Assembly (NCBI RefSeq): GCF_003046295.1
Contig: NZ_PZZN01000003.1
Span: 372,001 to 436,000, forward strand
Length of the DNA stretch: 64,000 bases
Source of the DNA: Sphingomonas aerolata
GTDB taxonomy: Bacteria; Pseudomonadota; Alphaproteobacteria; Sphingomonadales; Sphingomonadaceae
Reading direction: 5' to 3'
Positions within the stretch are counted from its first letter, which is position 1. Every line of letters starts with the position of its first letter. Made by a program: the position numbers and the translations under genes. The notes beneath the pieces were generated by a model. It was not told the DNA's origin. It ran no database searches and saw only the letters and a list, made by a program, of their open reading frames with translations. Of the stretch, positions 27,779-36,857 are shown piece after piece.

Positions 27779-29587
27779 TTAACGTCCTAGCTCCGTCGCT
27801 CCCGCTGGCGACAGCAAAGCGGCGGCGGCGGGCTGTTCGGGGGTTGCGAACGCCCCTTTGGCGACCGGCAGCAGCATCCTGCGCGCTTCATCTCGAAGGT
27901 CGCGGGCGATCAGCTCCTCACCGAGTTTCAGTCTTGGACCGGGCGCGGCGGGCGCAGACTGGATAATCTTGTACAGCCCCTCCACCGCGACATCCGGGGC
28001 CTGCTCGCCCGCCGTTGCAAAGCTGTCGTGATACGCGATCAGCGCAAGGCTGCTCTCCGGGTCCAGGCGGTTGGCCCTGACGATGAAACGTCTCGCGTCC
28101 GCAAGCCGCTGCCGACGTTCGGCCGCTGGAGTGCGCATGGCCAGTTGCGTCAGCGCCGTGCCTTTCCACACCAGCGCGCGCGTTTCCGTCGGTGACTGTG
28201 CAATCGCCCTCTCAGCGGCTTCAAGACAGGCTTCGGGATTGCCGGTGCGGCATTCGGCCTCGGCCAGGAGCAGATGGTTTTCGGTCAGGGTGGGGAAGCG
28301 GGTCGCGTTGTCGCGAAGCCGGTCGATCCATGCGGAGCGTCGCGCGAGCGCCTTCTCACGGTCGGGGCCGGCGTCGGGCACCTCGATCCGCGCGCCAAGT
28401 TCAAGCCGGCCACGGATCAGCCCGGCCTCCGCGCGGGTCAGACGTCGGATGCTAGGTTCCGGCGCGCGATTGGCCGGAAAGGCCATCTTCTCAGCCTGTA
28501 ATTTGCGGCCTCGGTAGGCGGTCACTGCGCTTTGAAACTGGCTCGGATCGCCAAGGGCGCTCGCGGCGGTCGGCAAGTCGTCACCCCGTGCCAGGGCGTT
28601 CAGATAGTCGTGGAGCCGCGGCTTCCACTCCTCGGAGAAATACAGGAGGTGGACCAGCCGCCATGCGTGATAGGGCGTCCAGGCCCTACCCTTGCCCGAG
28701 AGATAACGCCCGTCGAGGATGTGCGTGACCGGATATAGACCGTAATGATGCATGACCTTCGCGTAGCCAGGCGGGGGGTGGCCATATTCGACGAAGTCGT
28801 CGCCGGCTTCCATCGTCGCGAACAATTCTCCGAACCCCTGCAGATACCAGCGCGGATACGCTGCCGGAAAATAGGTCATCAGGTAGTTCTGGGCGAAGGC
28901 GGCATAAACCCTGGATTCCGCCCATTGGCAAAAGGCAATCTCGTTCACTGGAAGCTGTTCGAGAATCTGGTTCACGTCGTACGTCGGCTGTCCGGTCGCC
29001 GTCACCCTGGGGCTCACGTAATAATCAACGATTGGAGGGTTTCTGTCCCGCCCGCGCGTGCAATTGCGGTTCGTCTTGCGGCCAACCGATGGCTGAAGAA
29101 CCAGGTTCACGCCCTCCTCGGTCGTTGCGAGCACCGACCCTTCATCACGCGGATCATAGTAGATCGTCTTTTCGAACGCCTGCGGGAAGGGACCATATTG
29201 CCAGCGCAGGTCGGTCAGTCGAAGCTGTTCGAACGCTGCGACATCGCCGATCATCGTCACGGCGATCTTGATCGTCTCGTCAGGCTGATCCACCCGGCCA
29301 TGCAGGACCGAGAGCAGGAAGTGCAGCTTTTCGAGATTGTGGGCGGTGCGCCGCAACGCAGTTTCATCGCCCTGACTGAAAACGACGACGTGCGGCGTTT
29401 CCGCCATTCGCCACTCGCTCAGCTCCACCTTCGTCTCGCGGTTTCGGTTACCCGTGACGACGATGGTCGAGTCGCCATTCTTCACCGGTGCCGCAAGCTG
29501 CGCCTGCGCCGGGACGCTGACGGCCACACCCAGGATCAAGAGCAACCACCGCTTCATTTGTTTGAAGCCCCGCATCACCTCAAGCAT
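27779..29587 (-). CDS. Exported protein of unknown function with TPR-like C-terminus
   Basis: The protein of about 600 residues has a signal peptide (MKRWLLLILGVAVSVPAQAQ within the N-terminus). The start could be 29587, 29575 or 29557, since no ribosome site decides. Residues 60-350 have an aromatic-rich region with WYLQGFGELFATME, whose position recalls gluzincin-like peptidase families without an intact HExxH motif. Residues 430-590 look like tetratricopeptide helices (ENHLLLAEAECRTGNPE, TRALVWKGTALTQLA). It is convergent with the TonB receptor gene. No function is assigned. Confidence 0.75.
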   Translation of the reverse strand: MLEVMRGFKQMKRWLLLILGVAVSVPAQAQLAAPVKNGDSTIVVTGNRNRETKVELSEWRMAETPHVVVFSQGDETALRRTAHNLEKLHFLLSVLHGRVDQPDETIKIAVTMIGDVAAFEQLRLTDLRWQYGPFPQAFEKTIYYDPRDEGSVLATTEEGVNLVLQPSVGRKTNRNCTRGRDRNPPIVDYYVSPRVTATGQPTYDVNQILEQLPVNEIAFCQWAESRVYAAFAQNYLMTYFPAAYPRWYLQGFGELFATMEAGDDFVEYGHPPPGYAKVMHHYGLYPVTHILDGRYLSGKGRAWTPYHAWRLVHLLYFSEEWKPRLHDYLNALARGDDLPTAASALGDPSQFQSAVTAYRGRKLQAEKMAFPANRAPEPSIRRLTRAEAGLIRGRLELGARIEVPDAGPDREKALARRSAWIDRLRDNATRFPTLTENHLLLAEAECRTGNPEACLEAAERAIAQSPTETRALVWKGTALTQLAMRTPAAERRQRLADARRFIVRANRLDPESSLALIAYHDSFATAGEQAPDVAVEGLYKIIQSAPAAPGPRLKLGEELIARDLRDEARRMLLPVAKGAFATPEQPAAAALLSPAGATELGR

Positions 29588-30026
29588 TCAGATGTGCATC
29601 AAGCGCCTGACCGAACCCGAAATCAAGTCATTCCGAGCCCTAGGTACCGCTACAGACGATCTTCAGGCGCCGTCTGTAAGAATGTTTGCTTCCCATCCCA
29701 TTATGGACCTCCGGGATCACCCGTTGCCCCGAAAGTGGCTCCGATTTGATTGCGCTGTCTATGAACCGATTGGGGTTTCCGGGGATGCGAACACGCCAGA
29801 AGAGGGGCCTTGAGCGCCGTTATAAGCCCGGGTGAGGCAAGCTGAGACTAAGCTTTGGCGGAAGAGGTGTCCGTCGAACTAATCGTATCATGCCGTATCA
29901 GGGTGATGATATGCGGAGTCTTAGAGGTTTGATTGTGCAGAGTTTTGCCGCCCGCGCTGTATTATGCCGTTTTACTGCGTTGTGTTAGATACTCTTCAGA
30001 ATCAGGGCAGAGAATCAGGGCACGAT
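29588..30026. other. Left junction between chromosome and island
   Basis: No gene is supported. A hairpin with an 8-base stem (TACAGACG at 29651-29658 and its complement at 29671-29678) lies on the chromosomal side. The tRNA-derived repeat starts at 29856, and the last 150 bases hold the integrase promoter region. Confidence 0.5.
29856..29879 (-). repeat. Left attachment site: duplicated 3' end of tRNA-Ser
   Basis: TGGCGGAAGAGGTG is identical to the tRNA 3' end at 57439-57452. After four mismatched bases TCGAAC matches again (57457-57462), which corresponds to the T-loop of the tRNA. This is the expected trace of integration at a tRNA 3' end. Confidence 0.82.
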
Positions 30027-31199
30027 ATGGCAAAGACGAATGCGCTAACGGCGCTGGCGGTGAAGAACGCGAAGGGAAGTGGCAGGCTTGCAGACGGGGG
30101 CGGTCTGTATCTTTCCTTGAGCGGCGGCGGGAAGCGGTGGACGTTTATCTACCGCTGGAATGGCAAACGGCGGGAAATGGGCCTCGGTTCGGCAAGCGCA
30201 GTCACCCTATCTGCGGCACGAACTCTCGCCAGTGCGGCTCGCAGCCATCTGGCCGCCGGCCTTGATCCGGTAACTGCGCGGAACACTGAAAGGGCTATCG
30301 CCGACCCGCGAGCCTCAACGTTCGGCACGTATGCCGAGGCTTACATAGCATCAGTCGAGGGGGGATGGAGAAACGAGAAGCACCGCCAGCAATGGCGCAG
30401 CAGCCTGAAGATGCATGCCGCCACCCTGTCAAATCTCGATCTAAACGCGATTTCGACGGACCACGTATTAGCCGTTCTGCAGCCTATCTGGTCGGATAAG
30501 CCGGAGACGGCGAGTCGTGTCCGTGGTCGGATCGAGAGAATTCTCAACGCTGCCAAGGCCCGAGGTCTCCGCGACCGCGATGCAGCGAACCCCGCACAAT
30601 GGCGAGGCCACCTGGATATCCTGCTGCCCCTTCGGTCCAAGCTGTCACGCGGACACCATCGCGCTTTGCCCTATGCGGAATTACCGGTTTTCATGCAGCA
30701 GCTTCTCGGTCGCCCAGCAATGGCGGCTAAGGCGCTGCGGTTCTTGATTCTTTGTGCGTCACGTTCTGGCGAGGTTCTCGGGGCGCGCTGGGGTGAGATC
30801 GAAGGCGGCGTTTGGACAGTGCCAGGCAACCGGATGAAAGGCGGCAGACCTCACACCGTGCCGCTGTCCGATGCAGCGCTGATGCTGGTCGCCGGGTTGG
30901 AACGCGGAAAGCCAACGGATTACATCTTCCACGGTGGTGAGGCCGAGCGGCCGATGTCGAACATGTGTTTGGCCATGCTGTTACGAAGGATGAACGTCGA
31001 GGTCACCGCCCACGGCTTTCGCAGTAGCTTCAAGGACTGGGCTGCCAACGAGACCAACCACGCCGATGAGCTTTCGGAGGAAGCTTTGGCACACACAGTA
31101 GGCTCAGCCGTCAGGCGCGCGTACCGTCGCGGCGAGGCATTGGAGCGACGCCGCCAGTTGATGAACGACTGGGCGGCCTACATCTCCGAATACAACTGA
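30027..31199 (+). CDS. P4-type tyrosine integrase
   Basis: The 390-residue site-specific recombinase has an N-terminal arm-binding (DUF4102-like) domain with KGSGRLADGGGLYLSLS, a core-binding domain (about 95-190) and a C-terminal catalytic domain. Catalytic residues are recognisable: Arg near 245 in SRSGEVLGARW, His and Arg in HGFRSSFKDWA, a later His in ALAHTVG, and the Tyr nucleophile near 365 in RRAYRRGE. The ATG at 30027 gives the usual family N-terminus; the frame stays open upstream to 29964. It lies about 150 bases from the left tRNA-derived repeat and should mediate integration and excision of the island. It looks intact. Confidence 0.95.
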   Translation: MAKTNALTALAVKNAKGSGRLADGGGLYLSLSGGGKRWTFIYRWNGKRREMGLGSASAVTLSAARTLASAARSHLAAGLDPVTARNTERAIADPRASTFGTYAEAYIASVEGGWRNEKHRQQWRSSLKMHAATLSNLDLNAISTDHVLAVLQPIWSDKPETASRVRGRIERILNAAKARGLRDRDAANPAQWRGHLDILLPLRSKLSRGHHRALPYAELPVFMQQLLGRPAMAAKALRFLILCASRSGEVLGARWGEIEGGVWTVPGNRMKGGRPHTVPLSDAALMLVAGLERGKPTDYIFHGGEAERPMSNMCLAMLLRRMNVEVTAHGFRSSFKDWAANETNHADELSEEALAHTVGSAVRRAYRRGEALERRRQLMNDWAAYISEYN

Positions 31200-31339
31200 A
31201 AGTTGTATTGGCGAGTCGCAGTGTATGCACAATCATAAGCTTGCTTCAGATGTCGTCTGGACTTGCCCACGGAAATTAGGGCGAGCACGTAAGTTAACGT
31301 ATTACTCCGAATACTGAAACGGCGATTCGGAGAACGGTC

Positions 31340-31567
31340 ATGACCACTTTAGCGCAACCTTGGACCGGCATTGAGCCGCGTGGACCATATTTACGGCCTG
31401 CCCAAGCCGCCGCCTTTTGCGGTATATCGCGATGCACTCTGTACGCGATGGTGCGTGCGGGTGCCCTGCCGGCTCCAGTACGGGTACACCCGGCAGGTAA
31501 GGCCACTGTCATTCCGCAAGCATGGCTGGAAGCCGCCCTCTCGGCGCGCATGAGTGCTGCAGCATGA
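31340..31567 (+). CDS. AlpA-like small DNA-binding regulator/excisionase
   Basis: The 75-residue protein has a MerR/AlpA-type winged helix: YLRPAQAAAFCGISRCTLYAMVRAG aligns with the usual recognition region, followed by a wing and a helix ending in WLEAALSAR. Such proteins act as excisionases or control integrase expression in P4-like elements. It begins 140 bases after the integrase and starts a run of four genes that overlap by four bases each, so it is probably co-transcribed with the small genes downstream. Confidence 0.78.
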   Translation: MTTLAQPWTGIEPRGPYLRPAQAAAFCGISRCTLYAMVRAGALPAPVRVHPAGKATVIPQAWLEAALSARMSAAA

Positions 31568-32157
31568 CCCCGCAGGAGCAGCTGAAGAACCTGCAGACCA
31601 AGCAAGCCACGGCAAAGGCCCAGCACGGCGCGTACGCCTTAGCCCTCACGTCAGACGACGCAGCGCGTCTGGTCAACGCTGAAGCCGACGTGCTGGGCCT
31701 ACCGCGCCTCCACGAGCAGATGTCAGACGCAAAACGTGCAGAGATGATCGAAGCTCAGGCAGCCTGCGTCCGGATCATGGAGTTTGTAGATAGGCAGCTA
31801 CCGGGTGCCCTGCAGAATGTCGAACATGCCCTGGCCGAACGACGTAGGGCCCAAGGGCAGCACGTCCGGTCGGAGGTGGTACCACCGCTGCTCAACGCAG
31901 CGAAGGAAGCCGGCGCCGTGTTTGGGCGCGCGCTCGCCAGTCTAGCTGCCGCGGAAGATGCCGCCTTACGGCTGCAAAGCCGCCCCGGAACGCCATACGG
32001 CCACGGCAACGCTTCAGCGCTGTGCGCCGCCATGAGCTCCGCCCAAGCGGCCAACATCTACTGCGACGTCGGCCCAGGGCGTGGCGCTTGGGACTGGCCG
32101 GGATACTCGGAGACCGCGGCTAAAATCGAAGAACAGATCCAGGAGGTTGCCCCGTGA
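31564..32157 (+). CDS. Island protein of unknown function, helical
   Basis: The 197-residue protein overlaps the AlpA-like gene (ATGA). The N-terminal part is highly helical and charged (EQLKNLQTKQATAKAQ; the stretch to about residue 120 may form a coiled coil). The C-terminal region has GRGAWDWPGYS. I see no known domain, signal peptide or membrane segment. Its position with two further small genes before the primase suggests a replication or packaging accessory role, but this is only context. Confidence 0.65.
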   Translation: MTPQEQLKNLQTKQATAKAQHGAYALALTSDDAARLVNAEADVLGLPRLHEQMSDAKRAEMIEAQAACVRIMEFVDRQLPGALQNVEHALAERRRAQGQHVRSEVVPPLLNAAKEAGAVFGRALASLAAAEDAALRLQSRPGTPYGHGNASALCAAMSSAQAANIYCDVGPGRGAWDWPGYSETAAKIEEQIQEVAP

Positions 32158-32393
32158 CCCAGAAGACAAAAACAGATCCGGCAACGCTGCTCGCCATTGG
32201 TAGCTCGCTAGGGCTGCAGGGTTTCGACGTATCGCCAGCAGCTGCAACGGGTCAGCCCCGGCAGGAGGCAACACCCGCTGCGAGGAACGTAGCCGCAGCA
32301 GCGGCGCCGCCGATTTGTAACGCCTCAGCCGTGATGGCACTTGCCAAGGCAGCAAGGCTGCAGTGCGTTGCCGATGAAACAGGTGCGCAGTGA
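32154..32393 (+). CDS. Small island protein of unknown function
   Basis: The 79-residue protein starts at a GTG overlapping the previous stop (GTGA). It is rich in Ala and Pro in the middle and has no recognisable domain. It exists mainly on the strength of tight overlaps with both neighbours. Confidence 0.5.
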   Translation: MTQKTKTDPATLLAIGSSLGLQGFDVSPAAATGQPRQEATPAARNVAAAAAPPICNASAVMALAKAARLQCVADETGAQ

Positions 32394-32692
32394 GACCGCG
32401 TCGGATGATCCCTTGGCCGCTGTGGCAGCAGCGCCGGATCGCCGAGCTCCAGGCCGAAGGTATGGGGTCCGAAATCGCTCAACAAGTCGGCAAGGTCGAA
32501 ACGGCCACACGGCAGCGTATCAGTCGTTGCATTGGATGGAGAGCAGCCCGTGCGGCCAAGCTTAATATCCTTGTCGACGGCAACAACGTTAGATTTGCCC
32601 TGACCGGCGGACTTGCAGGCCTGACAGCCCTGCAACGGCAGCGCTTACTCGAGCTTCCGAACCTATCGCCGGTGATTACGCCCGCTGCATAA
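32390..32692 (+). CDS. Small island protein with possible HTH
   Basis: The 100-residue basic protein starts at a GTG that overlaps the previous stop. A stretch near residues 12-45 (QQRRIAELQAEGMGSEIAQQ, then QVGKVETATRQRI) looks like a helix-turn-helix of the kind seen in sigma-70 region 4 or transposase-like proteins. It is last in the four-gene overlapping group and may regulate the island. Function unknown. Confidence 0.5.
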   Translation: MRPRRMIPWPLWQQRRIAELQAEGMGSEIAQQVGKVETATRQRISRCIGWRAARAAKLNILVDGNNVRFALTGGLAGLTALQRQRLLELPNLSPVITPAA

Positions 32693-32702
32693 AAACAGAA
32701 AA

Positions 32703-32727
32703 CCCGAAGCGATTAACACGCTTCGGG
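32703..32727. terminator. Hairpin between small-gene operon and primase gene
   Basis: CCCGAAGCG and its perfect complement flank a seven-base loop. On the minus strand it is followed by TTTTCTGTTTTT; on the plus strand there is no T-run. It may therefore weakly end the short-gene operon, and would more clearly stop antisense transcripts. Confidence 0.5.
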
Positions 32728-32803
32728 CTCCCTGGATTCTGCGAATCCGCTCGACACGGAATACATAGCAGATTTCGGGGCCAACACAAGGCTTCGTTGT
32801 ATT

Positions 32804-35356
32804 ATGGCTACCCGTTTGAAGAGTCTTTCTGTCGTTCGTCATCCGTCCTTTCTCTCGCAGGCTACTGCGTTCCGAGAAGCGGGTTTTGCTATTCATTGGC
32901 TTCAGGAAAAGTCTAAGGCTCCCGCCGCCGGTCTCGGATGGCCAGAACTACCCGTTGCCTCCGTCGGGCAGCTGACATCTACGTACCGAGACGGCCTGAA
33001 CGTCGGCCTGCGGACTGGTGAACCGTCACACGTTGCAGGCATGTACGCCCATGTCTTCGATGTCGATATTCGCTTTCCTGATCTCGCCGACGAAGCGTGG
33101 GATGAGTTCGATCGAATGTTTCCGGGCATTCGCGATACTCTTCCGTGCGTCGCGTCCGGATCAGGTGGTGCATCACGGCACCTCCACTTCCTTACCGACA
33201 AGCCGTTTTTCGGGCGCAAGCTGGCCGTTTCGAAGGCAAAGCACCGCACGGCAAACGGTGGATGGACTTATAACTGGGAAATCGACTTGTTTGGGACCGG
33301 CAGGCAGGTTGCCATGCCTCCGTCAATTCATCCGGCGACCGGCATCGCGTACCACTGGGAGCGCGAATACGATTTAGAAGGCCTTGAGTTCGGTGGCGGC
33401 CCGGTCATCGATGCGGATGCTATCGAAAGACTGGGCATCGCGTCGACTGGCGCATTCGATTTTGAGGCTTCCCCTCCCAAGACGTTTACTCCGGGGCAGA
33501 TGGAGAGCGAGCTCGACGCTCTGTCGTTGGACATACTGGACGATCGCGCGAAATGGGTGATGTTAGGCCAGGCACTGCATCATCAGTTCGGCGGGGCGCA
33601 GGAAGGCTTCGACCTGTGGATGCGCTATTCGGCTAAATCGGAAAGTTATCTGAAGGGCAGCAGTCTGAATGCAGAACTGCGTCGGTATCGCGGCTTTGGC
33701 CGCAATCGTCGGCAGCCTGTCACGATGGCAACGGTTCGCAGATGGTATTTGGAAGAGCGGGATGCTGCCAAGCTGGCGTTTGCAATAGCCGAGCTTGATG
33801 ATCTCGATGACGCGGGTACACCCGTTGCAACGATGCCTGCCTCAGACGATGAATCGGGCGAATTCGATGATCTCCTAAACGCTGAACGGCCAGCCGCAAA
33901 ATCTACAGATGAATCCGTCTTCGATATTGGCCTGACTGATGCAGCGCCCGACTGGAAAACGCTGCTCGCAATCAGCGAGAAAGGCAGCATCGAACCCAAC
34001 CTGCACAACTTACGACTGATTGTAGAAAACGATAAGCGGACAGCTGGCGTCATGGCGTTCAACGAGTTCACGCAGGAAGTCGTGCAGCGTGGCGCCCCCG
34101 GCGTCCGGTCGCCGAACCGCAAGAATCAGGCTAAGCCGTTCGTCCAGCTGTCAGGACCCATCTGGACGCTGCGAGACCGTGCAAACGGAGACTTCTGGAC
34201 GGAAGAAAAAGACGACTCCATTCGTGCGATGATCGAAGCGCCAAAGACGCAGGGCGGCTACGGCATCAAGGTGCCCGATCGCGACTTGCGGGCAGCCATC
34301 AACATCGTCGGCCGCAAGAACTGCTTTCACCCCGTGCGCGAATACCTGTCCGCGCAGCAGTGGGACGGCACGCCGCGTGTCGAACGGCTGTTCATCGACT
34401 ACCTAGGTTCGCCCGACGACGTCTACGGCCGTGATACCGCGCGGCTAATGATGATCGCTGGCGTCGCTCGGATATTCGAGCCCGGCTGCAAGTGGGACTA
34501 TGTCGTGATCTTGCAGGGGCTCCAGGGGAAGCGAAAGTCCACCTTCATCAGCACACTTGCTAAGAATTGGGCCGCCGAGCTCGAGGGAGACATGACGGAC
34601 ACGCGCGCCATGGTCGAAGCGATGCAGAAGGCCTGGATACTCGAGATCCCTGAACTGGCCGGCTTCACCCGCGCCGACGTCCGACACATCAAAGGATTCG
34701 TAAGCCGGCAGACCGACAAGGTTCGCCTTGCGTACGCCAAACGTACCCAGGAATATCGTCGGCAATCTATCTTTTGCGGCTCAACCAACGACTTTAAGTT
34801 CCTCAAAGACGATACCGGCAACCGTCGCTTTTGGCCCATTGGCTGCCACGTCGAGTCCATTGATATCGATCGGCTACGTGCTGAAGTCGATCAGCTATGG
34901 GCGGAGGCCGTGGTGCTTTATCGCGCGATGCGAGCAGAGCAGCCGGTTGGCGACCTGCCGCTTTATCTGACTGGTGCGGCTGCACAGGCCATTGCAGTTC
35001 AGCACCAAGAGTCTGCGCAGGTGGAGAGCGCGGATGAGGCGCAGGCGGGTCAGATTGGCGCATGGCTAGATTCGCCGATCATGAGCGGCAGCGTCGATGA
35101 CGATCAAGATGCTGAGGGCAGGGCCATTGTGCGAAACGAGACATGTTTGCTCGAGATCTGGGTCGACTGCCTCAAGAAGGACCGCGGGCTGTACAACCAG
35201 CAGACTGCACAAATGTTGGGTCGCGCGATGCGTATGGTGCCTGGATGGACGGTCGAGAAGAAGGCTCGCCGGTATAATCGGGCATACGGGTTACAGCGTG
35301 TTATCGCCCGCGACGTTGAGACGCCGCCGTGGCCCGACGCGGGAGGGTCTGTTTAG
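32804..35356 (+). CDS. Prim-Pol/VapE-type primase-helicase of the island
   Basis: The 850-residue replication protein is probably able to start copying of the excised island. Residues 15-215 form an archaeo-eukaryotic-type Prim-Pol domain, with DxD in VFDVDIR, SGSGGASRHLHF and GTGRQVAMPPSIHP. A PriCT-2-like linker domain follows (about 230-320). Residues 470-760 are a VapE/D5-like SF3 helicase: the Walker A region is GLQGKRKST (about 570-578), where the usual Gly before Lys is Arg; later blocks are WILEIPELAGF and FCGSTNDFKFLKDDTGNRRFW. This layout is typical of phage satellites and P4-like islands. No strong ribosome site decides the start. Confidence 0.88.
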   Translation: MATRLKSLSVVRHPSFLSQATAFREAGFAIHWLQEKSKAPAAGLGWPELPVASVGQLTSTYRDGLNVGLRTGEPSHVAGMYAHVFDVDIRFPDLADEAWDEFDRMFPGIRDTLPCVASGSGGASRHLHFLTDKPFFGRKLAVSKAKHRTANGGWTYNWEIDLFGTGRQVAMPPSIHPATGIAYHWEREYDLEGLEFGGGPVIDADAIERLGIASTGAFDFEASPPKTFTPGQMESELDALSLDILDDRAKWVMLGQALHHQFGGAQEGFDLWMRYSAKSESYLKGSSLNAELRRYRGFGRNRRQPVTMATVRRWYLEERDAAKLAFAIAELDDLDDAGTPVATMPASDDESGEFDDLLNAERPAAKSTDESVFDIGLTDAAPDWKTLLAISEKGSIEPNLHNLRLIVENDKRTAGVMAFNEFTQEVVQRGAPGVRSPNRKNQAKPFVQLSGPIWTLRDRANGDFWTEEKDDSIRAMIEAPKTQGGYGIKVPDRDLRAAINIVGRKNCFHPVREYLSAQQWDGTPRVERLFIDYLGSPDDVYGRDTARLMMIAGVARIFEPGCKWDYVVILQGLQGKRKSTFISTLAKNWAAELEGDMTDTRAMVEAMQKAWILEIPELAGFTRADVRHIKGFVSRQTDKVRLAYAKRTQEYRRQSIFCGSTNDFKFLKDDTGNRRFWPIGCHVESIDIDRLRAEVDQLWAEAVVLYRAMRAEQPVGDLPLYLTGAAAQAIAVQHQESAQVESADEAQAGQIGAWLDSPIMSGSVDDDQDAEGRAIVRNETCLLEIWVDCLKKDRGLYNQQTAQMLGRAMRMVPGWTVEKKARRYNRAYGLQRVIARDVETPPWPDAGGSV

Positions 35357-35510
35357 TCGGAACCAGATCTGAGAGCGGTCCGAAACACCCATACTCGGAA
35401 GCTCAGGCCAGCGACCCGGGCTCCAGATAGCAGCCATTCGTTCAGCGCGATTATCGCCGCTTACTGTCTCGGATAGGCCATTTCTGGAAAGCGGTCACGA
35501 ACACTTCTTA

Positions 35511-35538
35511 GAAAAGCAGGGGGGGGGGGGGGCTTTTC
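35511..35538. repeat. G14 homopolymer inside an inverted repeat
   Basis: Fourteen consecutive G (35519-35532) are flanked by GAAAAGC and its complement GCTTTTC. It lies between the primase gene and the EcsC gene, outside coding sequence. Such a tract can change length by slippage and might alter a hairpin or promoter spacing; the exact length may also be a sequencing error. Confidence 0.7.
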
Positions 35539-35622
35539 GAGTGCTTGTACGGGCGACTGCCCCGCTACGGATGCGTTTGAAGGAAAGTCCCAATTAGTAG
35601 CAACGACATAACAAGGCAGTGT

Positions 35623-36453
35623 TCAACGCTCCTCTAGGCGTCCGTCGACAATGGTGAGCCCATGCTCCTCTAATAGCCGGCGTTGATAGGCGCGCCGTGC
35701 TGCCCAACCCACGGATCGTATGAAGGCGAGGTTAGATGTAGCGCCGACTGCTGCCCCAATTATCGGAACCGCCTGTAATGCCTTCTTCTTCGTAAGCTGG
35801 AAGCCAAGCTGCTCGGCGACCTTCTTGAGCGCCAGCAGGAATGCCTCTCTAGTTGCCGGATTTTTCTTGGCAACCTTCTCCATCGCCTTCCAGCCAACCT
35901 TTTTCAGTGTCGTTTCCATTGACTTTAGCGTGGCTAGAGAACCAGTCTTCTCCTTCATTGAGGCGGCACCAGCTAAGCTGAGCACCTCTAGGCAAAAGCT
36001 AAAGTCTTCGTCAGTTTTTGTCTCGTAACCATAGCAAAGCCCAACCTGACGTATCAAGCGAAAAGCTTGACCAATTACAGCCGGTATATCCAAGACCATG
36101 CCAGGAAGTCCGGCAGCCCCCGCGATGCCACCCTCGGCCGTGGCCGTTGTGATCGCCCAATTGTGAACGCTGTCTGCCATTGCGTCCAGTTTTTGCAGAG
36201 GCAGTTCTCGAACGGCTGCAAAACTGTCGACCCCCGCCTCCCCAAGTACCCACTTTTCTCGGGTGGTGAGGCTTGCCACCCAATCCGCCGATATGACTAT
36301 GCCCTCAATAGCAACTTTAGGTATGACTTTCTTAATTCCCCATGCGAGCGGTGCCGTGACCCGATTTATCACCTTGGTGACGAGCCAGGGCTCCTCTGCC
36401 TCCCAAGCAACGATATCCTTGATCTGACCCCTGACGTACTCATCAATCTTCAT
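35623..36453 (-). CDS. EcsC-family protein
   Basis: The 276-residue protein matches the EcsC family: a helical N-terminus, the glycine-rich hydrophobic segment GGIAGAAGLPGMVLDIPAV (about residues 108-126) and a C-terminal hydrophobic segment around VPIIGAAVGATSNLAFI. The start at 36453 is chosen for GAGAGGGG five bases upstream. EcsC proteins are poorly understood and associate with membranes. It is divergent from the TIR-SLATT pair across about 400 bases. It may be separate cargo or an accessory of that module; the sequence does not decide. Confidence 0.78.
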   Translation of the reverse strand: MKIDEYVRGQIKDIVAWEAEEPWLVTKVINRVTAPLAWGIKKVIPKVAIEGIVISADWVASLTTREKWVLGEAGVDSFAAVRELPLQKLDAMADSVHNWAITTATAEGGIAGAAGLPGMVLDIPAVIGQAFRLIRQVGLCYGYETKTDEDFSFCLEVLSLAGAASMKEKTGSLATLKSMETTLKKVGWKAMEKVAKKNPATREAFLLALKKVAEQLGFQLTKKKALQAVPIIGAAVGATSNLAFIRSVGWAARRAYQRRLLEEHGLTIVDGRLEER

Positions 36454-36857
36454 CGCTGCCCCTCTCACAATCCCTGGAACAGTTTGGCGAGGGTTGCCGG
36501 GTTGCGCTACCCGCGAGTGAAAATGACTGTAGATTTAAAAAGATGCCTAGCCGTTTGCCACCAAGCCCGGCCAATCGAGCATTGGCTGCGGCGGGCGAAC
36601 CTTTCCGCAGCCGGGGGAACTAAGCACGAATTTCGGATTTCGGGGTGCCCAAGCGCTACTCACCCGACCAGCGCTGCTTACGCGAAGACGGTCAACTCCG
36701 CCTGGTCGCTTTGCCGAATTATAGCTTGGGCAAGACGCAGTTGCCGGGCAAATTCTCACCACCGGTCCCAATGCTCGTGCGTTCAATCAGTTATTAATGC
36801 GCTAGGCTATTGGCGATTTATGGAGAATCTCATAACGTCCCGACAAGGGGGAGTTTG
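36454..36857. other. Divergent intergenic region between EcsC and TIR genes
   Basis: I see no supported gene. The region must hold promoters for both divergent transcripts. The last 60 bases are AT-rich and end with AAGGGGGAG as ribosome site for the TIR gene. Confidence 0.45.
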
